Assembly (NCBI GenBank): GCA_013368325.1
Contig: JAACJK010000004.1
Span: 682,001 to 746,000 of the forward strand
Source of the DNA: Ephemerocybe angulata
Taxonomy: Eukaryota; Basidiomycota; Agaricomycetes; Agaricales; Psathyrellaceae
Length of the DNA stretch: 64,000 nt
Direction of reading: 5' to 3'
Shown: positions 11,010 to 22,500 of the stretch, in pieces
Layout of the letters: every line of letters begins with the position of its first letter
Numbering within the stretch: the stretch's first letter is position 1
Translations under genes and position numbers: made by a program
Notes under the pieces: model-generated
Database searches by the model: none
The model's input: only the letters and a program-made list of their open reading frames with translations
Told to the model about the DNA's origin: nothing

Positions 11010-11925
11010 CCTCCCACCTACTGCATTTCAAATGCCCACCTTCGCCGCCTCCGCTGTCCTGGTCATCCACACCCCACCTACCGCACTCCAGGCGCCTACA
11101 TCCCACCTACCACACTCCGGGCGCCCACCTCCCACCTACCACACTCTGGACATCGGCATCCCACCTACTGCACTCCGGGCGTCTGGATCCCACCTCCACC
11201 GTCCTGATTGTCCTAACCCCACCTACCGCACTCCGGGCGCCTACATGATACATCCCACCTACCACACTCTGGGTGCCCACCTCCCACCTACCGCACTCTA
11301 GATGTCACATCCCACCTACCGCACTCTGGACGTCTGGATCCCACCTCCATCATCCTGGACGTCGGTGTCCCACCTACCGCACTCCAGGCGCCTACATCCC
11401 ACCTCCATCATCCAGGACGTCGGTGTCCCACCTACCGCACTCCGGGTGCCTACATCCCACCTCCATCATCCAGGACATCGACATTCCACCTACTGCACTC
11501 CAGGCACCTACATCCCACCTCCGCCGTCCCGATCGTCCTGACCCCACCTGGCACCTACCGCACTCCGGGCACCTACATCCCACCTACCACACTCTGGACG
11601 TCGACATCCCACTTACTCCATCCCGGACATCGACATCCCACCTACCCCATCCCGGACATCGGTGTCCCACCTACCGCACTCCAGGTGCCCACCTCCCACC
11701 TACCACACTCCGGACGACGACATCCCACCTACTGCACTCCGGACGCCCACCTCCTCACCTCCCACCTACCACACTCCGGACGTCGACATCCCACCTACCA
11801 CACTCTGGGCACCCACATCTTATAGTTTACCTACCGCACTCCGGGCACCCACCTCCTACCTACCCCATCCCAGCCGTCCTAGTCCCACCTACCACACTCC
11901 GGCCATCCTAGTCCCACCTACCCGA
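11010..11925 (+). repeat. 29-bp minisatellite array, right arm of a foldback
   Basis: About 30 units of the complement of the left-arm unit (TCCCACCTACCGCACTCCGG plus a variable block), so the two arrays form an inverted pair. Some units are shortened or carry insertions such as the extra TTATAGTTTACC near 11,820. The arms could pair over most of their length. Confidence 0.9.
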
Positions 11926-12489
11926 CCTCTCCCGTTCCATATGCCTCTCTTGCCTCACCTCTACCTCCTCACCTACCACATAATTACTGATAGTTTACAC
12001 CCATATTTCCCGCTTATTTTGTGCTATTATCTACTGAATGTCCTGCACCTTTACAAGATACTTTAGGATAATTGGAGGCTCAGGCTGCAGGAGTGCATCA
12101 TGTGAGGTTGTGGGGATAAGGGAAGGTTTGATTATAGTCAACTGATTTGCACCCTTAGTGAGAACACCCTGCAACTCTTGCCCCGCATGGCTTTGACAGT
12201 TACTGCACAGTGCACTATTCCAGAATAAGGTTGCCTTCAGCAAAGCCCATGAGCAGGCATGTTAAAGGCATCATGAATTGACAGTGGCCTTATAATAATT
12301 TAGTCATTTCTCCCAGTGCATCAATCTTTATATCAATCATCGCCATGCACACTCCCTCTTTTGCCCCATGTTGAGACCACTCTCACTGCTCTCATCGAGG
12401 CTCTCCAGAATTTCAGAGTGAACATCAGGTCTCCCCATAAAAAGCTTTAATATGATGAGCACATTTGTCTGACATGCTGACTCTTGGCT

Positions 12490-13305
12490 GACTGGGCCAG
12501 AAGTGACTACCTCCGGGTCTCCTCCTCCTCAGGATGGTGCTACCACTGCTACCAAAGTCACGAGTGATACTGAAGCCTCTGGGTCTGACTCTAACTCCGT
12601 TGCCCACTCTGCTGATGCTACTGATGCTCTGGGTGCTCCTGTTGCACCCCACATCCCCAATGACATCCTGCTCCAGGCTCTTTGAGTGATCGGAGTCTCT
12701 GTGGATATTACAATAATCCAAACCAAACAATTTCTACTAACCTAATGAATCTGTATACAGCCGTAACTCTGCCTGCAGCCACTTCTGCCCTTTCTGCTGG
12801 GAGAAGAGCCCTCTCTAGCCTTCCTCTCCTCCCTGCTCCTGCTTCTGCTCCTACTCCAGCTCCCATTAGAGCCAATACTATTGTCATGCCCTCCAGTACC
12901 ATTGTTATTATCAGCAGTTCTAGCAGTCCTGTCAGTGGCACAGCTGGCACTGCTCTTGCACCTGGCACTAGTGCTCACTCTCCAGACAACTCGACTCCAA
13001 TCACTGGGTATGTATGTGCAAGCTGCAACACCTACAATCTTGTTTGCTCTTTCTGTGAGACCTGGTACACTGTAACCATTGGCCACCAAGTTGGGGTCTT
13101 TAGTAGCTGGTACATCCTCTTGATCTCAACCAGTTGATGCCTACTAACACTACATATTGCAGGCACCTTATTCAGCCTCTTGTGTCTGGTGTTCCTGGTA
13201 CATGCCACTACAAATGATCCTCCCAGGAGGATGCACTTGCCACATTTGTATCTGTTATCACATCTGTTGACTCAGAATTTGCCTGTGCTTGTCTGCATTT
13301 ATAAA
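12490..13305 (+). pseudogene. Relic with Ser/Thr/Pro-rich N-part and viroplasmin-like (RNase H1 N-terminal) domain
   Basis: A first frame (12,490-12,685) is Ser/Thr/Asp-rich and ends with HIPNDILLQAL before a stop. A second frame (about 12,740-13,109) is Ala/Pro/Ser-rich and then reads YVCASCNTYNLVC and WYTVTIGHQVGVFSSW. A 53-bp intron (13,110-13,162, with CTAAC near its 3' end) joins this to HLIQPLVSGVPGTCHYK. A TGA follows, and the frame continues as SSQEDALATFVSVI. The WY.V..G...GVF..W...PLV.GVPG pattern matches the caulimovirus-viroplasmin / RNase H1 hybrid-binding fold that recurs in basidiomycete proteins. No good start codon is visible and at least two stops are present. Function is unknown; RNA-DNA hybrid binding is only an inference. 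Confidence 0.5.
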
Positions 13306-13379
13306 TCATGTAAATGTCTGTATAAAAAGCCCCAATAAGTATACTCTATGTCTGATATTGCAAATTACTATATAGTAAT

Positions 13380-13910
13380 CAAATGGATACTACAGACTTG
13401 AAAGTCGAGTTTCTGAGTGATGTAATCTCAGACAAGCTCATTAGGATTGACAGCTGCTGGCTCATTAACTTCAATAATAATAGTGCAAATATCCTTTATG
13501 ATGTCATATGTCTCAGCGCTGATACTCACCAGACTTAAGAGCTTTGCATGGCAGAGTTCTGCCTTGTTATCACTTTGCCATACTTGTCTGAAGCAGATTT
13601 GATGTCCTCTTTTATGGCGTCTACATCGCGTACTATCTCTAGCTTGAATCACTTGCAAATATCTGTCAGAAAGCTGGTGACCACTTGTCTCTGAGCATCT
13701 TCTGAGTGCAAGTGATTATAGATTTACCTCGTTGGGCCCAATCTTGGATGTGGTTAGTATGGAACTTGCTGATGTCATACTCTTGCTCAGTTAGTTGTTG
13801 CTACTAAGGGGTGTAGGGCTACTAGGGGTATGATGTTTAGTTGAATACACTCCCTTAGAGTATGCTTAGCTTCTGAGATTTTTTTTCTAGTTTCTTGTGC
13901 GCAGTAGTGC
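13380..13910. other. Unassigned sequence before the LINE relic
   Basis: A minus-strand frame with a charged helix-like stretch (DVDAIKEDIKSASDKYGKV) is readable near 13,640-13,560 but matches nothing I know. No repeat or RNA gene is apparent. Confidence 0.3.
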
Positions 13911-14563
13911 ATGGACCTCATATGGCTAATTAACTCCTTGTTCCTACATTTCAGCCTAAAAAGTGACTTACTCATTGTAGTACTTCTTATGCTTCCTATT
14001 ATTCACTTCTCTAACTTGCTCAGAGATGTGGTAGATGCGGGGGTGATCCATGGCCAAAGGGTTCGGGATCTCAATTGTATTATGCATGCAAAGGCAAATT
14101 GCTCAAGTGTGATCATGTTTGAGCTTGCTCAGTTGTTCCCCTTGATCAACTATCAGTTTTTTTTGGAAGTCCTACAGAAGTTGGGTTTCCACCCCTCAGT
14201 GGTGACCTTCTTTGAGTCATACCTAGTAGGAAGGGAAACGCACTATGCATGGAACAACTCTGTATCAGGCCCGCTGCTGGCAGACATGGAAGTAGGCAAG
14301 GGTTGGCCCTCTCTCCTCTTCTATCTGCAATAGTCATTGCTCCTATTATGAAGCTGTATGGGAGACTAGAATAGGGCCTTGGCTCTGTCTGTATCTCCTA
14401 TGTTGACAACAGGACTCTCATAGTCCAGTCACCATCCATTGAGGAGAATTGTGTTATATATGCATCATTTTTAATTTAGGAAAGCAGGGCTGGCACTGGA
14501 ACACAGCAAGTCAGAGCTCTTTCACTTCACCTGGAAGAGGACAGGCTTTAACCGGCCTCTCTC
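13911..14563 (+). pseudogene. Non-LTR (LINE) reverse transcriptase relic
   Basis: The frame at 13,911-14,333 includes SSVIMFELAQLFPLINYQFF, KLGFHPSVVTFFESYLVGRE and PLLADMEVGKGWP. These correspond to RT blocks A and B of LINE elements, although the block A aspartate position reads as glutamate (MFEL for MFDI). After a shift, ISYVDN (14,399-14,410) is the block C position with the second Asp replaced. Then a third frame reads AGLALEHSKSELFHF and stops abruptly near 14,563, where tRNA-like sequence begins. It is too damaged to be active. Confidence 0.7.
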
Positions 14564-14570
14564 AGGGTGT

Positions 14571-14662
14571 GATGGCTCAGTGGGAACCATTATGACAGCC
14601 TGCCATTGCACACCCCCGGCAGGCACCCGGCTTACCTTGTCTAGGTCTCCAGTTCAACCCCA
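14571..14662 (+). repeat. tRNA-like sequence with A and B boxes
   Basis: TGGCTCAGTGGGA (about 14,573) fits a Pol III A box, and CAGTTCAACCCC (about 14,649) fits a B box some 75 bp later. The boxes are more widely spaced than in a plain tRNA, so I read this as a SINE head or tRNA pseudogene inserted into the LINE relic. No cloverleaf can be drawn convincingly. Confidence 0.4.
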
Positions 14663-15049
14663 TGAGCTCCCAAACCTTTATGCCACATATCTTCACCTTC
14701 TCCCACACCAATTATTATCACATCGTGTTCAGTCCAGTCACCTTTCACGCCTTGCCACAGGTCACCTTCCCCTCGTCTAACCCCTCCTTTCAGTACTCCG
14801 GCAACAGCTTTAGTCAAGCTCTGGTCCCAGTCTCATGCCTTCTTTGGGATGCAAGTCTGGGCTGTGCAGTAGCAGGCGCCCAAGAATGTGTTGGATTGTG
14901 CTCTGATGCAATCCTCTGGCTATTAGACCGATGCTCATAGAGCTGCCTACCTGTATGTAGTAAGCACATCTGCTTGTGCGCCAGGTACTGTGCTCAGCAT
15001 GTCTTGACCTGACTAGGGGTACTACCTAGTTAGCACTTTACTGAAACAA

Positions 15050-15122
15050 GACCAGATAGCTCAGTGGTTAGAGCATCCACCCGGCATTGTGAAGGTCCTT
15101 GGTTCAAACCCAGGTCTGATCA
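15050..15122 (+). repeat. tRNA-derived SINE-like sequence
   Basis: A 73-nt tRNA-like unit: acceptor arm GACCAGA/TCTGATC with one mismatch, D arm GCTCAGTGGTTAGAGC, T arm CTTGGTTCAAACCCAGG. The anticodon arm pairs poorly and the loop would be eight nt, so a functional tRNA is unlikely. TCTCTTTTCTGTCA follows, with a Pol III-type T run. The flanks AAGACCAGATAGC and TTTTCTGTCA are shared with the module inside repeat family A. Confidence 0.6.
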
Positions 15123-15204
15123 TCTCTTTTCTGTCACTTGACTTTTAATAGAATGCGGGCCAACACGAAAGTATTACCAGTTATGCCCATTTCCGGATCA
15201 GGGG

Positions 15205-17254
15205 ATGAAAGAATGGCTGAGAGTGAATGCAAAACGAGGGCCTAATAAGGAAGGAAGTAGAATAATGCATTCCGGAAGTGGCTATGTGAGCCTGGCCTCT
15301 CTGGGGGTAAGGGCCTGCAGCAGTACCATGCCCAACTCTAGCAATGCCCTCATGCCCCCAAAGCCTTCCAAAGCCTCGGCCCTGACCTGGGGTAAGAAAC
15401 CGGCCGGGATTCTGCTGTGCAGGAGGTCGAAATGGGAGAGGCTTTTCAGAAGCTTCCTAATCCGGCTGCCTCTGGCCAGAAGCCTCCGGCTATGCGCTCT
15501 GGGGCCCATGTGGCTCCCAGGCCCCAGCCTAAAGAACCTGCGGTTCCTTTCCAGTGCTCCATCCCAGCTGGACTCCCCTCCAACCCCTCTTTCTCTATTC
15601 AACCCCATGCTAACTTCCGTTGGAATGCAGACTCAGGCTGCATGTCTACAATGACGCCTCATCACCACTGGATGCGCAACTATCGCCCCCACCGTGTGCC
15701 TGTTGAGTTAGCTGATAGAAGTCTTATTTATTCAGCTGGGGTTGGTACAGTGATCATCGAGCCAGTTGTAGACAGGAAGAGGGTGCGATCTGTAGAGCTT
15801 ACACGCATTCTCCATGTCTCACAACTCTGTAGCAACCTCCTCTCATGTCTATACTTCACCCGCTGCTGCGAGTTCTCAATTCTGATTGATTCTGTCCTCA
15901 TGCACTTCTTGCACACAGGTATGACGCTATTCCGAGCTTGCATCACTTCCAACAATAGTATGTTCGTCGAGGGTGCGCTCTACCTGTTGTTGAGGCAGCC
16001 TACGTAATTTCGACTTGCCCGCTTGAGTTGCAGCTCTGGCACGAGCACCTCTGTCACCACAACTCTGCGGACATCCACAAGCTCCCCCAGCAGAATGGAG
16101 ATGCAGAGCGAGCGAACCGCACCATGCTAGAGGACGTCACTGCGATGCTAGCCCAGGCTAAGCTGCCTCCCTCCTTCTGGGGTCGCTGCCTTGGCACTCA
16201 GGTGAAGGTGTGGAACTGCCTGCCTACCTCTGCGCTTCCTGGCAAGATGGCGTATGAGGCCTGGTATGGTAAGAAGCCGGACTTGAGTCTCTTCAGGGTG
16301 TTTGGATGCACGGCCTATGTCTTTGTGCAGAGGGACAAGCGCACGAAGCTGGAGTCACACATGGAGAAATGTGTCTTTGTGGGCTACCCTGAGGGCGTGA
16401 AGGGCTGGAATTTCTACAAGCCACTCACAAGGAAGCACATCACGTCTGAATGCGCCGAGTTTGATGAGTGCTACTTCCCTGGTACCTCTACCACCCAGCA
16501 CCCACCCCTTCAGCTCGTCGTTCCTCCTGCCCCTGCGCTGGAGGTCCCTGGTATCCCAGGCATTGAGCTCGATGGTCCAGCTGCACCTCCCTCTGTTCCT
16601 CACCCCAGAGCCTATTGTTGCTCCTCCAGCTCCTGTCCCTGCCCCTGCAGCTCCACCTCCTGCTGATCCTGCTCCGCAACCTCTTCCAGAGTAGGCCCCT
16701 TTGCCTCCTGTACTCCCCGCACCTCCCAGACGCCGTGAGCGCACTCCTGTGCCTCAGGAGCCCGTCTGACGCTCGAATCGCGAGTCAAAGAAGCCAAGGG
16801 AGTAGTGGAAAGTTCCTGTGCCTGCTCAGCGTGCTCCTACGCAGCCATTGCTTCCTGCGCGCTCCCCTCACCGTCTCCATCCCCAGAACCTGCCCCAGCT
16901 CCAGCTCCTGTCCCTTCACCTTCTCCATCGCCTCAGCCTGCCCCAGCGCTGCCAAATCCTATATGGCAGGCCCGGGAGCCTACCTACTCCTGCGAGGACT
17001 TGGGCAGTTATGGTGAGGACAATAGAGACTTCGCCAGGACTGCAGGGCCTACAGGTGATCCTTGCAACTACAAGCAGGCTATGGCTGGTCCGGATTATGT
17101 GGAGTAGCATGCAGCTGCAACAGAAGATGGAGTTTGAGATATAGTTGAGCTTCCACCTGGTGCAAAGGCCATTGACTGTGGCTTCGTCTTCAAGACCAAG
17201 CACAATGCAGATGGGACTCTGAAGCGACACAAGGCGTGTTTGGTCACCATGGGG
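15205..17254 (+). pseudogene. Ty1/copia element, plus-strand copy, integrase core deleted
   Basis: Order along the strand: Pro-rich end of gag; protease with WNADSGCMSTMTPHH (about 15,620-15,670); a gag-pre-integrase region with ELQLWHEHLCHHNSADIHK. This jumps straight to QQNGDAERANRTMLEDV and the integrase C-terminus (FWGRCLGTQVKVWN, YEAWYGKKPDLSLFRVFGC). A Pro-rich hinge follows, then the start of RT (VELPPGAKAIDCGFVFKTKH). Roughly 200 aa of the integrase catalytic core are missing. At least two frame changes and several stops are present. The copy ends at 17,254, where an inverted fragment of the same family begins. It is closely related to the minus-strand copy at 19,552-23,419. Confidence 0.75.
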
Positions 17255-17640
17255 TGAAGCCAGTGTCCTGGGAGCGACGATGGGCTCTGGGGGTCTGGGG
17301 ATGAGGAACAGAGGGAGGTGCAGCTGGAGCGTTGAGCTCAATGTCTGGGATACCAGGACCTCCAGCGCAGGAGCAGGAAGAACTACAAGCTGGAAGGTAC
17401 CAGGGAAGTAGCGTTCATCAAACTCGGCGCATTCAGACATACTGTGCCTTTTTTTTTTTTTTTTTAATGTGCTTTCTGGCGAGCGGGTTATAGAAATTCC
17501 AGCCCTTCACTCGCTGGCGCATGTAGATGACCTTGTCCAAGTCACCATTGCCAGCAGCAGCCGAGGGGAGCTCGGAATGCGGCAGGGCGGAATGTGGTGG
17601 TGTGTGTCTCGGTGTAGTCGACAGTGCAAGCACAAGTAGG
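17255..17640 (-). pseudogene. Inverted copia fragment with an A18 insertion
   Basis: On the minus strand, 17,640-17,535 encodes VDYTETHTTTFRPAAFRAPL (RT). This is followed by VKGWNFYNPLARKHI (integrase end), a run of 18 A (17,450-17,467 as T on the given strand), then SECAEFDERYFPG and the hinge. The RT part precedes the integrase part, so the segments are rearranged relative to a normal copia pol. Confidence 0.65.
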
Positions 17641-19185
17641 GACCCCCCAAGCCAAGTCCAAGATGCCGCTGGTTTTGCTGAAGCTACTAACTGCACGGCT
17701 CCATAGACCCAGCACCGGGCTGACCCAGAAGGAGTTGAGTGAGCAACCGTCCCTCCAGTCAACCCAGCGCGGGGTCCCCACTCGTTCCCACACCCGCCTG
17801 TCCTGCGGAAGGATCGACACTGAAGAACACCATCGACACGTCCAAGCCTGCCCAAGCATGTCATCCGACACCCTCAGGGGTGGACCAGAACCTGAACGAG
17901 GTCAGGTTCCAATCAGATATCCAACGAGCTCCTTCAACAAAGAGGGGATGCACCGGGTACGAGGAAGGTCAGGGCAGCCTTCAAAGACGTGGCAATGCGT
18001 CTGGTAGGTGCACCACACGTGCAGGAGGTCTCCTCCGGGATGTTGAACTGCAAGTAATACTCACCGATTGGGGCATGGTTGAGAACGCACCTGCACAACC
18101 GTGCGCACAAGTGATTATTGTCAGCCACAGAATTAAGACAAGTGCCACCCTTGTTGTATGCTGGCTGGAGGATTGACCCATTAGGGGTGTGAAGCTGTAG
18201 GAACTGGCTCCCCCTGTACCCCTCATGAGAAACTGGGTGTGCCAGGAGCTGATAGCAGACTCTGTGATCTTCCGGTGCACATAGTCAAGCGATCTGGCGC
18301 ACATAGTCAAGCGATCTGGCGCACATAGTCAAGCAATGTGGCTGGGCGCCCCCCACAGGGACTGCCGGCAACCCACGCGCATGCAGGTGCGCATCGTGCT
18401 GCAGGGCCCACTCCAGTTTGGAGGGGACCTATACAAATTCAATGCAATGGTCCGCCAAGAGGCCAAACCACGCCACGAGGGTCTTGCAGACTGCAAGGGA
18501 GTAAGCCTGCCCAGAGTGGACAGAGGGATCCACTGCCCGCTTTGCCGAAGCGATGTGGTCAGTGAAGATGATGATCTTGTGGCAGTCGTTCCGCTGAACA
18601 GCGCTGCTTGGATCACAAAGAGCTCTGCATCAGTAAAGATAACCTGTCCTGCTACCCGTCCTGGTAGCCCTGCGTCGTCACATACGCAGAGGCAGCCTGG
18701 TGGTGTTCGTTCCTTGGGACAGAGCAATCCATCCCAAAGCACGTGGTGTGCAGTTCATCTGAGGCTTGTCAGTAGAGGAGGTCAAGCTCTGCCTCCTTCC
18801 CCGTGTGACATTGAACTCTACTCACTCTGAGTACAAGTCTATGTCAGGGTCAGAGCAAATACCTCTGAGAGTTCTGCCAGCTGGGCGCTGCTTTGAGTTA
18901 TAGTGTCGCGAATGATCCTCTGGTGCCCATGCCCCGGCCACCAGATCGCGGCACGATGGTTGGGCACAGCTGTGCCCCTAAATTCCACCCAGCAATGGTT
19001 GCAGGGGGTGAGTATCAGACAGAGTGGCCATCCTGAAGATTGCTCTCTTGGACAGTTTCTGGAGATGAAGCCAGATGCGGGCGAGCCCAGCTGGGGACTC
19101 GACTCCACTGGTGGGGGAGGTGTGGAAGGCACCTGTGATCCAACATGCCGCTTTACGCTGCATGGCTGTGAGTTGCTTAGGAACA
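17641..19185 (-). pseudogene. LINE ORF2 C-terminal half (RNase H and zinc knuckle)
   Basis: Minus-strand order: MQRKAACWITGAFHTSPTSG and LHLQKLSKRAIFRMATLSD (post-RT region, 19,163-18,978). RNase H-like DAELFVIQAALFSGTT follows near 18,650, then a tandem repeat of LDYV, SSWHTQFL, and LCARLCRCVLNHAPIGEYY with CTCGAPT (zinc knuckle, 18,128-17,934). The coding sequence passes through all three frames, so many indels are present. The upstream end is cut by the LTR of the minus-strand copia, which suggests the copia inserted into this LINE. Confidence 0.65.
18277..18345 (-). repeat. Three tandem 23-bp units in the LINE relic
   Basis: GCACATAGTCAAGCGATCTG is repeated three times with a 23-bp period; the last unit diverges. 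The period is not a multiple of three, so it shifts the LINE frame. Confidence 0.85.
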
Positions 19186-19546
19186 CCTGTGAAAATCTGC
19201 AGTGGTCAACTGAAGTCCCAATAGTCAGGGTACTGAACTGGATGTCATTTAAGCGAAATACTACACACCTGAAGTCCCAATAGTACTGAACTAAGGGACT
19301 CAGGATGCCTACAGGGTGGCTAAGTACAAGTTGAACATCACTGAGTAGTCACATGAGAGATAGATAAGGGGATTAGATATGATAAGGTAGATGATTAGAT
19401 GAGATAATAGAGAAAATGTGCAGATAAGGATGGATAAGGCTGATCTGCCTATGGATAAGGTTGGATAAGAGTGTAGTTACCAAGTCAACCACTCTCAACA
19501 CACTCCCCTGCAACCACTCTCAACACACTCCCCTGATTGTAACACA
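19186..19546 (-). repeat. Probable 3' LTR of the minus-strand copia
   Basis: Reading the minus strand, the copia stop codon (19,552-19,554) is followed by purine tracts AGGGGAGTGTG (repeated three times). Sequence beginning TGTTGAGAGTGGTTG then runs through an ATAAGG-rich zone to TTTTCACA near 19,186. TG..CA ends and the tract position fit an LTR of about 340-360 bp. A matching 5' LTR could not be found by eye above 23,420, so the boundaries are tentative. Confidence 0.45.
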
Positions 19547-19551
19547 CTCCC

Positions 19552-22500
19552 CTAGTCCAACAGAACTCCCATGCGGTCCCTTGCAAGGCGAACCAGAGGG
19601 AGGGCAAGAGCCTTGGTGTGCCCATCAGCAGGCTGCGCAAGTGCCCAGGATGTGCACAGGCCGAATGCGGCCACTGTTGACCACATCTCTGAGCCAGAAG
19701 AAGCGCAGGTCAAGGTGTTTCATGCGTCCAAAGTGCTCTGGGTTCTTGCTGACACTGATAGCAGACTGGTTGTCGATGTGAAGCAGCGAAGCACCCTCCT
19801 GAGGGAACCCAAACTCCCCAAGGATGTTGCGCATCCATAGAATCTCCTTGCCAGCCTCCACAGCAGCCATGTACTCTGCCTCTGTGCTGGAAAGCGCAAC
19901 AATAGGTTGAAGCTTGCTGGACCAACCCACAGCACCACCAGCAATGGTAGTCACATATGCACCTGTAGAGCGACCGGAGTCGAGGCAGTCACCATGGGAT
20001 GCATCACAATAGGTCTCAAACTTAACAGTGGCACCATCACCACGGTAGGTGAGCTTGTAGTCCATGGTGCCCTTGAGGTAGCGAAGGAGGTGTTTGAGGA
20101 CTGCCCAGTGTGCAGGGCCTGGGCTGGAGCTGAAACCGCCAACGAAGCCAACAGCTTAGGAGATGTCAGGGCATGTCATGGTGGCAAGGTAGAAGATGGC
20201 ACCAAGGGCACTCAGGTAGGGAACAGTGCGCATGTGCGCTACTTCCTCTGGTGTCTTGGGACCCATGGTCTTGGAAAGCTTCATGCTGAGAGGAAGAGGG
20301 GTGCCCACACGGTTGCAGTCAGACATGCTATAGCGCTCTAGGAGATCGAGGATGTACTGGTGCTGGGAGAGGGAGATGGAGCGAAGGGGACGGTTCCTGG
20401 AGATCTCAACACCCAGAATGAACTTGGTCTCACCCAAGTCCCTGAGCTTGAAGTGCTTGCCCAGGTCTTCAACTGTGCGGTCCAAGGCAGTCTTGTCCTT
20501 GGAAGCGAGGGTTATGTTATCAATATAGACAGGGACAATCATGCGGACGCCATCCTTAGCATAGATGTACACTGAGCGGTCAGCAACAAGCCGGGTGAAG
20601 CCCATCTCCAAAAGCGTAGAGTGCAGCTTCAGATTCCACTGCCTGGCGCCCTGCTTGAGACCATAGAGGGCCTTGTTGAGCTTGCAAACCATGTTGGGCG
20701 GACCTTGGTGGAAGCCCTCAGGCTGTAGATGGCCTGGCCTCGTCCAAGTCACCATTGGTGAAGGCAGAGGAGAAGTCCACAGAGCGAAGCTCCATGTCCT
20801 CAATGCCAGCAGCAGCAAGGGTGGCTCGGAACGCAGCAGGACGGAATGTAGGGGCATGTGTCTCGGTGTAATCAACTCCAGGACGCTGGCTGCACCCCAT
20901 GGTGACCAAACGCGCCTTGTGTCGCTTCAGAGTCCCATCTGCATTGTGCTTGGTCTTGAAGACTAAGCCACAGTCAATGCCATTTGCCTTTGCACAGGTG
21001 GAAGCTCAACTATATCCCAAACTCCATCTTCTGTTGCAGCTGCATCCTACTCCACATAATCCGGACCAGCCATAGCCTGCTTGTAGTTGCAAGGATCACC
21101 ACCGTCGAGCTCAATGCCTGGGATACCAGGGACTTTCAGCGCAGGGGCAGGAGGAACGACAAGCTGAAGGGGTGGGTGCTAGGTGGTAGAGGTACCAGAG
21201 AAGTAGCGCTCGTCAAACTCAGCGCATTCAGATGTGATGTGCTTCCTGGTGAGCGGGTTGTAGAAATTCCAGCCCTTCACTCACATTTCTCCATGTGTGA
21301 CTCCAGTTTCGTGCGCTTGTCCCTCTGCACAAGACATAGGCCATGCATCCAAACACCCTGAAGCGACTCAAGTCCGGCTTCTTACCATACCAGGCCTCAT
21401 ACGGCGTCTTGCCAGGAAGCGCAGAGGTAGGCAGGCAGTTCCATACCTTCACCTGAGTGCCAAGGCAGCGACCCCAGAAGGAGGGAGGCAGCTTGGCCTG
21501 GGCTAGGATCGCAGTGCGGTTCGCTCGCTCTGCATCTACATTCTGCTGGGGGCGGTTCCGAGTGGTATGGCACCTCTGGATGCCCTCAGCATCGCAGAAA
21601 GCATCGAACTCGGAGGACATGTACTCCCCACCCTTGTCATCATGCAGAGACTTGACCTTTCAGCCTAGCTGCGTCTCTGCGAGTGCTTTGAAGCTTTTGA
21701 AGGCCCCAAATGTTTCGCTCTTCCTCTTGAGCATGTAGACAATGCGGTAGCGTGTGAAGTCATCGATGAACGAGACCCAGTAGCGATAGCCCTCTGGAGT
21801 GGACACAGAGAATGGGCCGCAGAGGTCAGAGTAGATGCAAGATGGACGAGGGCACGATGGCCAGTGGAGGGGAAGGGTGCAGAATGGATCTTGCCAGCCA
21901 GGCAGGGCTCGCAGATGGAATCTCGTGTAGCAGAGGAGGGGAGGGAGATACCAGTGGCTAGACCACCAGACGCCCGCTTGTGGATGTCCGCAGAGTTGTG
22001 GTGACAGAGGCGCTCGTGCCAGAGCTGCAAGTCAAGCGGGCAAGTCGAAATCGCGTAGGCCGCCTCAGGAACAGGTAGAGTCGCACCCTTGATGAACGCA
22101 GCATCGTTGGAGGTGATCCGGGCCCGGAATAGCGTCATACCAGTGCGCATGAAGTGCATGAAGACATAATCAATGAGAATTGAAAACTCGGAGCAGTGGG
22201 TGAGGTATAGACATGAGAGGAGGTTGCTACGGCTCCCTGAGTGACATACTCGCGCGCTTTGCGCTGCGCACTGGCGAAGGGATAGCAGGTAGCCTGAGCG
22301 TGGCCAGGACGAGAACAGAACTCGCAGGTGGACGAAGCGGAGGCAGCAACGGACATGGCGGCGGCAGACTGGGTGTCTGTGGTGCGATGTCGACGCTGTA
22401 CCTCCTCAGTGAGGAAGGCCTGGGTGACCATCTCCTTGTCCAGCTTGTCCATAAGGAGGAGGGAGGAGACGAAGTGTGAATACTCGTCAGGGAGGGCTCG

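Noticed and set aside
9585..11925. CRISPR-like array of regular repeats with variable blocks
   Set aside because: The variable blocks are 6-8 nt, drawn from a few versions, and the setting is eukaryotic; it is a minisatellite.
15050..15122. A functional tRNA gene
   Set aside because: The anticodon arm pairs poorly, the loop has eight bases and the acceptor arm has a mismatch; it is better explained as tRNA-derived.
16355..16797. Minus-strand Gly/Arg/Glu-rich open frames opposite the copia hinge
   Set aside because: They are antisense shadows of the Pro/Ala/Ser-rich hinge of the plus-strand copia copy.
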